Below are positions 48,363 through 61,075 of a DNA stretch of 64,000 nucleotides, in pieces. The position numbers and the translations under genes were made by a program. The notes beneath the pieces were generated by a model, which did not search any database, had not been told where the DNA came from, and saw nothing but the letters and a program-made list of their open reading frames with translations. Location of the stretch: positions 40,343,034 through 40,407,033 of the forward strand of contig OX419762.1 in assembly GCA_948567375.1 (NCBI GenBank), written 5' to 3'. This DNA comes from Lunularia cruciata (taxonomy: Eukaryota > Streptophyta > Marchantiopsida > Lunulariales > Lunulariaceae). Position 1 is the stretch's first letter. Every line of letters starts with the position of its first letter.

Positions 48363-51300
48363 ATTTCAAATGCTTGTTACTTTTGCTACAAACCTCCAAA
48401 CACTCTAATTTTGGTGTCATTGGAAAGCACTTGAGAAGACACTTCTAACGGATTAAGGATCCCTCTATTTGCACACATAATCAAGAATATATTAGCCCCA
48501 ATATATGCATAGAAAAATTCCTTTGGGGAGAAGACTCTTTGTACTCTTTTTTTTGGCTTTGTAACTTTCCCTTGAGTCTCCTTACCTTCATTTTTTGTAC
48601 CTAGTTCTTTAAGCTGGACCCAAAGAACTCCAAATAAAAAGGAATAATACTCAAAACATAAAATATCTCTGCTTAACTACATAAAATGAAAGTAAAGATA
48701 AGAAAATTACAAATTTTGCAAAAACTTAGGTACACACTATTAATGGGTCAAAGGTCAAACAAAATCCTATATAAATTTTTAAATTAGTTTTTGATACATC
48801 CTACAAAGATAATCTAATAGAAAATAGAAGGGATCTACTAAATTTTCTATTGAGATCTCTTAGAAAAGTGTCAATAAAGAAACAATAAAATTTAGGTAAT
48901 GTGAATGATCTCAACTTAATAAGAAAAGTGTACTAGTAATCAATTGAAGAAAAAAAAATATAGATAGTGCAAATGATCTAAATTCCTTTAAGAAAATTGT
49001 ACTTAGTAATCAATGAAGAAATAATAAAATTGAAGTGTTAATAATCAATAGGAATGATCTAGATCCATTAAAAGTTTTAATGAAACTTCTTTATACTTGT
49101 TAACATTTTTGTTATAAAACAAACAACATTGCATGATACTTTTTTAGAATTTAAGTTGGATAAGTTGAATGAGAAAATTTACTTGGTTCATTTTTAAACC
49201 TGAAAAATTTAATGGTCTTTAATTTGCCAAGCTCTAAATTTTTTTTTCTCATCATGGTCTTATATTTGATTTTAAGTTTAGTGACCATTTTTGAAAATTC
49301 TAGGAACCAAATTTGTCATGTCTATTGCTTACCACTTTGATAAAAGTTATAAAATTAGACACAATAACCATATATCAAGGGACATGCTATAAGTATAGAA
49401 GATCATGTATCAACATGATAGGATACTTTCATTCCTAGCATATAGTTTGCTTTGGATTTTTTGTCTTTTCTTAAATATAGTCAAAAAATTATAATTTTTA
49501 TAATATATTCACTCCACTATCTTTCAATGCTCCTAGTGCTTTTACCTTCTTGTTCACCTTATCTTCCTCCTTAAAAGTAGCCAAAGCTCACTACTTGTAT
49601 GCTTATCAAAAATTATCAAATGATAAAAAATAATATGTTGATACACACTATATTTATTTTGTCTTTAATAGTTGGTAATAAAGTTATGCTCTTGATAAAT
49701 AATTTTCCCCTTACTCCTTGATACTCAAGTTTGAAAACTTATTTATTTCTTTATTAGTAAAGTTATATTTCATCTTGTTTACCAACTTGACCTTTCCTAC
49801 CACATCTTCATTCATCCTAACTTCTTTATTTCTACATTGAAAGCTTTCATCTCCAACTCTTCCCTTTTACTTAACCAAATTCACAATTTTCACTATTGTT
49901 GAAAATTGTGAGGAGTATGAAGTTGATCAAAATTTTTCCAATCATATGTTTAATTATAGTACCTACTAACATCTGGAGTATAATTTTTTTTGAAAGGATC
50001 ACTTGCTTCATGATACTACATAGTGGCACCTTCGACTTTTGCTCAAGATTTCATCCAAAATTGAGATTCTAGGACATGATGATGATATCATCAACTAGCA
50101 GAAGGAGAATCTTATTAGTATGGCAACTTACATCGTAATTTAGTAAAACTTATCATGAAAGTTATTAGAAACTTCTAGAAACTTATCCAAAAATTGTCAA
50201 ATTTTTTCATAAAAGAGTATTAAGAGGGTTATTGAGAGCCTTCCTAAGGAATAAGGTTTTGATATATCTTCCTAAGGATTGAGTAAATAGACTAAGAAGT
50301 TAAAGGCTAGCTTTACAAAGAACTAAGCTTATACTCACCTTAAGTATAAATAGTATTACCTTGGGTCATCACTTAAATATACAATATTTAGTTCTTGATC
50401 CATCTATTATCTTCAATCTTCCTCAACTATTCTCTCAAATTTTGGCTATCTATAGATAAGGTAGGTTTTTCTGCGAAGAAGAAAGACAAGAAAGTTGTAG
50501 CAACGATAGTGGAATAGAAGAGCAATTCCAAGGAGAAGGATGGAGAAGAGGATGATATACATCTTACACATCCTCCCCTGTCTAGCAATAGGTTGAGTTA
50601 TGGTATGCTTATCCAGGTCTAGCATGCATACCTAACTTCATGCTTTCAAGTGTTAGAAGAGGTGGAGTCATTAAAAATGTACAAGTTCAACATGAAGCAA
50701 TTTAGAGTGCTAGGAAAGAGTAGATTCTTTGTAAAGTACACATAATTACCAAGTATTTGTTTTAATTCCACATTATAACCTAAAAATAACAACTAATTTA
50801 TTTCTAAAATTTGCTTAATGAGGATTTTTTGACTTGTTAGTCGAGTGTATTATGAAATTCAACCCCCATTTGCACAATATCTTATTATGGTAGTTGATAC
50901 AAAGGATGAATTGAAGTCCAAGGAGAGCTTTAATATATAATTTTTAACAAGAATATGTATTTTATACTCAGTAGAAATAGAATCATACAATTGCTATAAA
51001 GTCTAAGGTGTTTTTGAAGTTTAGCCATTTTAACACTTCTTGAACTCTTTGCTTATGTTTCAATATGGAAAACTTGGGAAGATGGAAGTGCATATATTGA
51101 TAATTGACAACAACAAGGATTAGTTGTTTTGTCTCTAAACGAGCCATGTTTAGAATATCTAATATTAGTATCACTATGTCATGTCACGGAGGGTGCTTAA
51201 AGATAACATAGAATCTTAACTAGGCCCTACAATAAACATCCCGGAGACCAAGTAAGGATCTAATTTGGTGAAGACTATCATTATGACAAATAATATCTTT

Positions 51301-51759
51301 TAGATAGGTGTACCAATAGATTACATGTTTTGGTTGATTTCTTATTCACATTTTATTGCAAGTACAATATATTTGGTTTTTCTTTCTTCTCTATTTATGT
51401 TCATGTAATAACTTAACATTTTTATAAAAAGATAAGTCTCCATAACAGTCTCCATTCTCCAGTCTACTCTCCTAGGTTAAAATTCCGAACGAATACCTAT
51501 ATATGGGAAAAGGTACAAGTTTCATTCTCAGTCCCTTTCCCAAATTTTTCGACTACCTCTCCATGCAAATCTGGGAGTAGAGAGCACTTCCCAGGTTGAT
51601 CATTGAACATACAACTGTTTCAAGAATCAAATGGACTAAAATCGATTAATACTTATAATCCTCTTCTCCGAATAGGGCAGATTTGCAATCCGATTGGTAA
51701 TAGGGCATACTTGTAATCCTCTTTTCCGAATTCGAATAGGTGCAATAGAAATAGTGCAA
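48363..51759. other. AT-rich intergenic DNA
   Basis: No gene was seen in 3.4 kb. Around 51,650-51,740 a ~60-bp segment (aatcctcttctccgaatag) is repeated imperfectly just before the LINE tail. Confidence 0.4.
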
Positions 51760-51893
51760 TAGAGCAGATATCTCATATCGATACTATTGGGGCTTAGTTC
51801 CATTTTACCTCTCACCTTTGGGGCTTAGTTCCATTTACCTCTCACCTTTGATGGGTCTCGCATCCTTCCTGTTTTCTACGTGGTGGTCTTTTT
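51760..51893 (+). mobile_element. RLE-LINE tail, decayed
   Basis: It matches the LINE 3' end from gcagattctcata-like sequence through ggggcttag to tacgtggtgg. It contains a ~30-bp internal duplication (ctttggggcttagttcc...). Older than the 37.5- and 43.5-kb tails. No target duplication was found. It lies about 390 bp beyond the stop codon of the P450 gene. Confidence 0.75.
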
Positions 51894-52280
51894 CTCTTCT
51901 CTATATAGATGAAAATTCTAAAACAGAAAAGATGGTTATCTTCTCTGTTTTAGATTTTTCATACTGGTTGACAAGTACAAGAAGGAAGATGCTGTATTTT
52001 CGATTTGTCCACGACAATCACAGTCACAATGTCTCGTCTCAGAAGTTACTGCATCACATGTTTATCTACGCAGTGGAAGAAAAGCTTTATAGACAAAACC
52101 AGCCGCTGAAAGACGTATAAATACGTCTTTAATGATCTCATCGAGATTTACAGTGGGAGCTTGAAGAAAATAGAAACTGTACCAAAGTTCGGCGTCAACA
52201 TGCACACATGAACAGTTCCTAGTTGCCAACTTAAAGATTAGAAAAGGTAGCAAGTCCTTACGCATTTGAAAGTGCAAAGT

Positions 52281-54299
52281 TCAACCTGATGTGAGTTGAG
52301 AAGTTGCATCTGAGGAACTAAAATGATATACATCACTCGGGAGTCGAGGTACCGGGACGAGCATGAGGGGAGTTTCAGACCGAACAACAGAGCCACTGCC
52401 TTCAACTGTGCTTAAATCACTTATTGTCATTCCTGGAGGAGTAGTCCAATCGAAGGCGTGTACGAGTGAAGTGAGCAACCGCTTGAAGATTAACATCCCC
52501 AAGTTCATCCCAACACACATTCGCCTCCCACTGCCGAAGGGAAGTAAGCGGAAATCAGTGCCATTGATGGCTACTTCCTTATCGGGGCCAAGAAAGCGTT
52601 CGGGCCGGAAGTCCAGGGGTGAATCCCATATGCACGGATCTCGGCCAATTGAGTAGGTATTTATGAAAACCGCAGTCTTTGCTGGTATGTCGAAATCACC
52701 TATGGTCGTGGGACAGTAATTAAAGTGAGGTTCCAGCAATGGAACCGGGGAATGCAGACGAAAAGTCTCTTGGCACACAGCCTGCAAGTAGACCATGTTG
52801 GGGAAGTCAGTTTCTTCCACTTGTCTATCTCTTCCGACAACTGCATCCACCTCGTCCTGAAGTCGTTTCAAGAGTTCAGGCTTCTTGTTGAGCTCTATCA
52901 GCGCCCATTCTGTGCATGTGGCACTTGTATCAATCCCCGCGCTCATCATATCCTTCACACCACAAAGCAAACAAACAGCGAGGTTATGTTAAAGCCTCCG
53001 TTACTCGTTCGGTAAAGGCCAAAATAAAAAGCAGTCCGAACGATTCTGCGTACTTTGCTCAAGTAAAGACACTAGCTAACGACCTTGTTTAGAAACACCT
53101 TCATATCTGTACTGGAACGAAAACCCAGTGAAAACCCCGAGACTGCAGAATTTAAACTTTTACTAACAGGTGCAAGAATAATTCAAGGGCAAGGCCATTT
53201 AAGAATACGTACCAGTAAGGTGCCCATGATGGCATTTTCCGAGAGCCGTCCCTGCTCTTGATGTGTCAACAACAAGTCTACGAAATCTTCGTCCTTATAG
53301 TTCTCGTCGCTTTGTCTAGCCTTCCGGTGCTCGTCAAGAACTTTTCCAAAGAGCTCCGTAGCACGTTTGTTGAAGTTTTTGTACAGTGCCAGGATGCCTT
53401 GAGGATCCCAACCTTCTAGTACCGGAAACAAATCGCAGATATTGAACCTCATCACCAGTTGACCGAAGTCTTCAGTAATCTGATGGAAACTTTTCAGGTC
53501 CTCCGTTACAGATAAGGTGGCTTCAGAAAATCCTCGATTATACAGTAGCGTGCATATATGATGCGTCGTCGTCTCTACGAGCGACTTTCTGATGTTCACA
53601 GTTCGTCCTCCTTCGCCCTTCCTTCTTACGTCTGTTATCATCATCTCCACTTCTAGTTTTCGAACCTTCAAGGACATGCAATTACATCAATTCTATATAA
53701 GCCTTGTTGGACGAAGATATTAATTTATATTCATTCATCCTGACAACTGGATACGTAATGTGATATATATCCTGTTCACTTAAATATTCCAAGCTAGAAC
53801 GACAGCAGGAACTCAGAAAAGCTGAAATCATCAGCGGATTGTCTGCATGACGAATTCGAACTACCTTCTCGAAAGTTTTGAGCTTGGCATGCGTGAAGAA
53901 CTCTTGGACGCATACTTTTCTAAGAAACTTGAGTGGAGGTTTCCAGTCGGCAAAACCGAGGTCCGAGCACTCAAATCCGAGATATTTTGCAGCAGAAAAT
54001 TGGATTGTGGAATTCGGTCTCGACGCAAAAATGAGGTCCTTTTGCTTAAGGACTTCCTCACATGTGCCTACGGATGAGCAAATCACAACATTGTGGACAC
54101 CCAGGCGAAAGTGGACAATTGGACCGTACTTCATCGCAAGTCGCGCGAATGCTTGGTGAAATCTGGGCTCCATGTAAAACAACGCCCCTACTATTGGCCA
54201 ATTTGGAGGTCCAGGAGGAAGTTTCAGTTTCGGACTCTTCACCCATTTTCGCACAAGTACAAGGGCAATCGCCAGTGCAATTTGGACCCACAAGAACAT
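52281..54299 (-). CDS. Cytochrome P450, CYP71 clan (A-type), three exons
   Basis: A probable ER-anchored, haem-thiolate monooxygenase; substrate unknown. Exons 54,299-53,865, 53,665-53,213 and 52,952-52,281 give 519 residues, the usual A-type length. Introns of 199 bp (53,864-53,666) and 260 bp (53,212-52,953) are GT-AG and both phase 0. In order: an N-terminal membrane anchor (about 1-18), proline hinge LPPGPPNWP (27-35), RKVCVQEFF (C-helix region), I-helix AGIDTS (301-306) right after the second intron, K-helix ETFR (358-361), PERF (413-416) and haem loop FGSGRRMCVG (435-444, ligand Cys442). The frame stays open across both splice junctions. The start is the first ATG, directly before the hydrophobic anchor. 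Subfamily is uncertain; flavonoid-hydroxylase-like members are the nearest I can name. Confidence 0.9.
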
Positions 54300-54536
54300 G
54301 ATGAGCTGATGCGGCTCCTCCTCACGCGCGGCTACGTCCTCCTTAACTCACTCACTCCGGACCAGGTCTCGAAGAACTGACTCACGCACACGGGACTCCC
54401 CTACGGCCTCTGGTATATGTAGAAAGATAGTCACCAGTCCGATCATTGCAATTGAAGCAAGCTTGCCTTTGGTTGGCATCATGAACGAGAGCTCGTGCAT
54501 TAGAAGTGGCAGCCAGACATAATGATACAGATTAGC

Positions 54537-54549
54537 TATTATATAATTG
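54537..54549 (-). promoter_or_regulatory. Possible TATA box of the P450 gene
   Basis: On the minus strand this reads CAATTATATAATA, about 240 bp upstream of the ATG, a plausible distance given an untranslated leader. In AT-rich DNA such motifs arise by chance. Confidence 0.25.
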
Positions 54550-54844
54550 TGGTGAAGGACCGGAATGCTCGGAGTGCTAGATTGACGGATCCTGACGAAA
54601 CGGTGGATCATTGTGGACTGTCTGAGATCACAGTCGACGTGATGCAGTTTCCCACGAACCAAATCGGCCCGAATTGCTAAATTCGGTCTGGATTTGGTGG
54701 AGCCACATACCTTACAATTAACACTGATTTTTCACCCATTGCTCGCTCTACAAGTCGATTTCATGACATCTTCATAGTACTTTTGATGCTGCTGCTGACA
54801 ATGCCACTAGTACAGATACAATCATTCACTTCTAGTATCGTTCA

Positions 54845-55060
54845 ATGAGCACTGGTTGGTGCAATCGATAGATGTAATCATAGTAGTCAATGTTCTTTAG
54901 ATACCCAAAGACAAGAAGACAGTTTGACCTACTGAGTTTTGACATTCTAGATGGTCCAGTAAGACAAATTTTTCATTCTTACAGTGGTTCATTCTTACAG
55001 TGCTTTACATTCCATGTTCGTCTCAGGTTTTATCCTTGACGTGGTCTTCCGATCCTTCGC
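54845..55060 (+). mobile_element. RLE-LINE 3' fragment, strongly diverged
   Basis: Stretches parallel to copy B appear in the same order: gagcactggttggtgcaatc (B 41,369 region), gtaagacaaatttttcattc (B 41,481 region), and cgtggtcttccgatccttc (B 41,560 region). Old copy about 550 bp upstream of the P450 start. Assigned by eye. Confidence 0.5.
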
Positions 55061-56299
55061 GCTATACAGAAATGTATTGCGGTTATAGCAACAGTCAAGG
55101 CAAAGGTCTCGGGAAAGCCATATGCTGACCAGCGTGATAATTACATCGACCGTGTCCTGTGTCTCGGATATACTTTCCCCTTGTCCAACTTGGTCTACGG
55201 GGAGGAACACCATATGAACCAAGTCTTGCAAATGCATGGTCATTACGTTAGACGGGGCCAAAAAGAACGGACCCTCGATGCATCACTCCGGTTCTCGCCT
55301 GATGTCAGTCAAATTTGCCTCCGATCCCGTATTGATTTACCGCATAGTTGCCTTGAGCACATGTTCGTCACGCTTTGTTACACCATTTAGTGTTTTTCTT
55401 CCGTGAGACAATCATGGTATGTCTTCATGGAGTTCATACAATAAATTATTTCCTCCAACAGTTTTCTTTCTGTCTTGAATTTGGACGTAAACGACTTTAG
55501 AATAGAACTTTTTGCTCAAGATGTGAATATCTAATTGATATCCGAGTTTCATTATATTGTGATGATTCAGTGTTTGTGGATATGTTAAAGAATATTGTCG
55601 CGTATATTCCAACTTGCGCACTTCAACATGATGATTCTGATTCAACATGACCTTCTAGATGATTGCAAGTCTCCGTAAATACAATGATGAGCAAGGAGAG
55701 AACAATGAAATTTATAACGTGTGCATTATATTGTACTCTTAAGAAGTGCAATGCACCCATAATCTACCCCTTGAAGACAGCTTAATCAGTGTAATATCTA
55801 TCTAGGAATACTTATCTGCAAATATTGGAAACCCATGTATGCATTATTTACATTTTGAAATTTTACATTAATTAATTTTGCATTAATTATACATCATTTT
55901 ACATTATTTACATTTTGAAATTTTAATTTTAGTTTAGAAGTATATATACTAAAAATAGATTTTTGGTTTAATTCCAACATATTTCAACTCTCAGTAAGTA
56001 CAATAGTATCTAGAAATGACACCTATCCAAACTGCAGTACTTAAAGTAGTAAAAACAAAGAGATTGGAAAGCTTTTCCTCCATGTTTATAATATACTGGA
56101 CGGTAGCGTTTTACTTATTGAGATTAGACTTATACTCCCATACCTAAACTCTTCTTTAAGCTTGATTAGATTTGTAAAGATGCATGAATAAAATTTTAGA
56201 TACATATCACATAAGTGAACAAAATATTCAAATATTTAGGAGGAAAGACAACAAAAGAAGTGGAGAGATATATATTATGAAGTGGGGTTTTAGGATAGT
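55061..56299. other. Intergenic DNA with a GC-richer island at 55.07-55.39 kb
   Basis: The island has unusually many CpG for this region and open frames on both strands (minus 54,995-55,261, 88 codons; plus 55,181-55,390, 69 codons). I do not recognise a product. At 55,840-55,930 a ttatttacattttgaaatttta motif is duplicated about 59 bp apart. The rest is AT-rich without features. Confidence 0.35.
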
Positions 56300-57300
56300 T
56301 TGAGCGACTTTTACCCCAACAAAGATATGGTCCGGTCAAGTATGAGCGTAAATCCATATCCAAGAGAGTATGGATAAAGTGTAAATACAGGATAGAATTT
56401 ATGGGAGACAATAATTTAGACTATAAGAAATGTACCAAAGGCAAAGGAAACTTGTAAATCTTTTAACAAAGGAAGATCATCTATATATAAAGCATCATTT
56501 GCTAAAGTTTCATCTAAATAACATAAGACAAAGCCCTCAAACCCTATAGTATTTCTAGGAGGCAAGACAATCAACGTATAATACAACACTTTGGTTAGAG
56601 AAGTTCAACATGTATACACAAAGAAGACTAAGCTATACTCTTCGATACATTGACTTTCAAAGAGATCAAGTTAAGCTCAATAGTCAAGTGATCAAAGGCA
56701 ACCTAAAATTAGTCTAGAGGACCTATAGCATGAGTATTACTAGTTAAAAAGAGATAAATCATCACATTGAATAGCTTAAGCAATAGATAACAACTCTTAA
56801 GTGAGCTATGCAAAAAAATCCTCTTAATAAATCTCCTTATTTGGTTTTTTTGATGAATCAAGAATGGAAATGCCTTTTTCTAACAAACTATGATTGTAAA
56901 AGAAAAGAAAAAACAATAAAAGGACCATATTATGGGATTAAGACTTGCTAAAGGTCCAATAGTCTACCCAAGCTCTAGCTGAATGTACAAGAATCATTTT
57001 GAAAAAATTCTCAATATATATTTGTAGTATAATCTGATTGAGATAGACATTAAGAGAATTTCAAAGTAACTTAGTTCCACATTAAGACTTCTTCAAAATG
57101 AACTCTAAAGCTAAGATGACCCTAAAGATCACTTTCTCTTCTTTATATAGTGAAATGTTATCACACAAGCTGATCATTGTACCTCATGTGGTATAAAAGA
57201 GAAATACAACCAACACATTAGTCAAAGACTTCACATGCAAGTCTTCACCAACTCCTCTTAACTTCAACCACAAGTTTTTAATAATCTACTCTGGACTTTA
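56300..57300 (-). mobile_element. Ancient RLE-LINE relative, reverse transcriptase region
   Basis: The reverse complement follows copy B from about 39,300 to 40,200 almost position by position despite heavy divergence. Examples: ctacaaatatatattgagaatttt against B's ctacaggtggacgttgagaacgctt; ggacctttagcaagtctt against ggatccttggcgagtct; and cctttgatcacttgactattgag against cctttgactacttgactaccgag. One frame still reads FDHLTIELNLISLKVNVSKS. Stops are frequent. It may extend to about 57.55 kb. Much older than copies A and B. Confidence 0.7.
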
Positions 57301-59320
<2,020 letters not shown>

Positions 59321-59509
59321 AACACAAGATATTGCTTTAGAAAAGCAATATCTTGGGTTTTCCATCATTACTTGTGTTTATACAAGTAATGAGGGATAAA
59401 CAACTTGTGTTTATGCAAAATGATATTGCTTTAAAAATTGGTAATGATAGATAACACAAGGTATTGCTTTAGAAAGCAATATCTTGTGTTATCCATCATT
59501 GCTAATTTT
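59321..59509. repeat. Cluster of three hairpins with shared arms
   Basis: Arms 59,321-59,338 and 59,342-59,359 form a stem of about 18 bp. Arms 59,366-59,375 and 59,382-59,391 form one of 10 bp. Arms 59,434-59,470 and 59,473-59,509 form one of 37 bp with a two-base loop and four mismatches, three of which would be G:U pairs in plus-strand RNA. The first and third hairpins share the sequence around AAGATATTGCTTT. It could be a palindromic MITE, a foldback array or a source of small RNA. Confidence 0.75.
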
Positions 59510-60161
59510 AGCCTTTGCTTAAGCAAGATGTTTAGGCTTCATGTAAGATGTAAGATGTAAGATAAGAAAATGATTTTGTTGTTCTATGATAAAAATCTTA
59601 TGAGTCCCAAAATCACTTTAATTGAGTTTAATCTTTATTGCAGTCTACTTTAAGATCACTTCTATCTTAACATTGATATTATGTTCTCCTTACCATTTTA
59701 GCTTATATCTTGACTTGTTCTCTTCTTTAAATTTAACTATATTTATGTTAGAACAACTGTAGATCCAAAAATTGCTTGTAATCTAGCAAACAAGATAATG
59801 CATTTGGAACAATGTTGTATATTTTAACTTTAACTATGTAACTATGAGTTTAATATTATATTCTAACTTAATTTCATAAAGTTGTATCGTCTACTCCCAA
59901 AATGATATTTGCATTTCATATGCTCTGAGTAAATTATTGCAACAACAGAGTATGGTCTGTGCATATTATCACATACTACACAAATGATAATTATATTTTG
60001 GTAATATATGCCATTGAAAGTTGTATGGTAATAAGTCAAATATTTTATTTTTGATGAGTTCAAACTTCTCTAAAAAAATAACTTAGGTATAAAAATAATA
60101 TAAATTCTTACTGCAGAAGTACTCTTATAGCAAAATTAGACCCACAAAAGAAAACTACAAT
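59510..60161. other. AT-rich intergenic DNA
   Basis: Nothing supportable was seen here. Confidence 0.4.
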
Positions 60162-60361
60162 AGATAACTTGGAATTATATGGTGGTAAGATTGGACAAGT
60201 TGATACCTTGAGTTGTTGAAAGTAACATTTTCCTTGTCAACCAATTTGAATTTAACTTAAAAGATAACTTGGAATTATATAGTGGGAAGATTGGACATGT
60301 TGATACCTTGAATTGTTGAAAAGTAACCTTGTCCCTATCAACCAATTGGAATTTAACTTTC
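60162..60361. repeat. Tandem duplication, ~100-bp unit, two copies
   Basis: AGATAACTTGGAATTATAT starts each unit at 60,162 and 60,262. The two units are similar throughout. No coding function was recognised. Confidence 0.85.
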
Positions 60362-60899
60362 TTGCTAAAGACATTGGTGATTTGTACCACCCATATGTAT
60401 ACTCTAATGTATGACCTATTATTTAAAGCTTACAAATCCATGAACACCATTAGCTTGAGTTTGCTACTTAGCATTGATCTTCTCCTCCTCAATCTTAATC
60501 CATTAATTAGCACCTTATGATCTAGAAAGGTAACCTTCTCTTTCCATGACTTGCACTTTGATTTCTTACAAAAGAAGTCATACTTAATTCAACATTGTTA
60601 AAACTTGCTCATATGAACATATTACTCTACTTACTCTACTTTTGTCTTGCTATTGATTAGAATATCATCTAAGAGCACTAAAATATATTTATTTAGCAAT
60701 CAATTGAGTAGCTAATGCATTTGATCCATGATAACTATAAAGGTTTATACCTTTAGGCTAAAGAGAAGGACACATATTCAAAGTGTCCAAATCTTGTGTC
60801 ATGAGCTATTGTAGATATAACCTCTCAGTGAGAGAAATATTTATCAAAACCTAAACTTGGCTAATTTTTGTATTCAAGTGACTAATCCAACAATCAATC
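60362..60899. other. AT-rich intergenic DNA
   Basis: Nothing supportable was seen here. Confidence 0.4.
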
Positions 60900-61075
60900 T
60901 ATGTGAGGTAAGGGATTGTAACAACATGAAAAGCACACAATTGAACTCTCAGAAATCTGTGATGGCCCAAAGGAGCACCTTGCCTTTATTATATAACAAA
61001 GAGGATCTACTCAAAGGAAGCTACACACTTAGATCAGATATATGGATTGGTGACATGTCCTAAATGACATTCATT
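60900..61075 (-). mobile_element. LTR fragment related to the 20.6-kb chromovirus
   Basis: It parallels the chromovirus LTR around 20,660-20,790: cccaaaggagcaccttgcctttattatata, then ggatct, gaagct, and ggtgacatgtc, in the same order and spacing. Diverged; no coding sequence attached. An old fragment of the same or a sister family. Confidence 0.6.

Noticed and set aside
54348-54662. 104-codon minus-strand frame just upstream of the P450
   Set aside because: The P450 ATG at 54,299 is immediately followed by a standard membrane anchor, and this frame has no P450-like content; more likely leader or promoter DNA.
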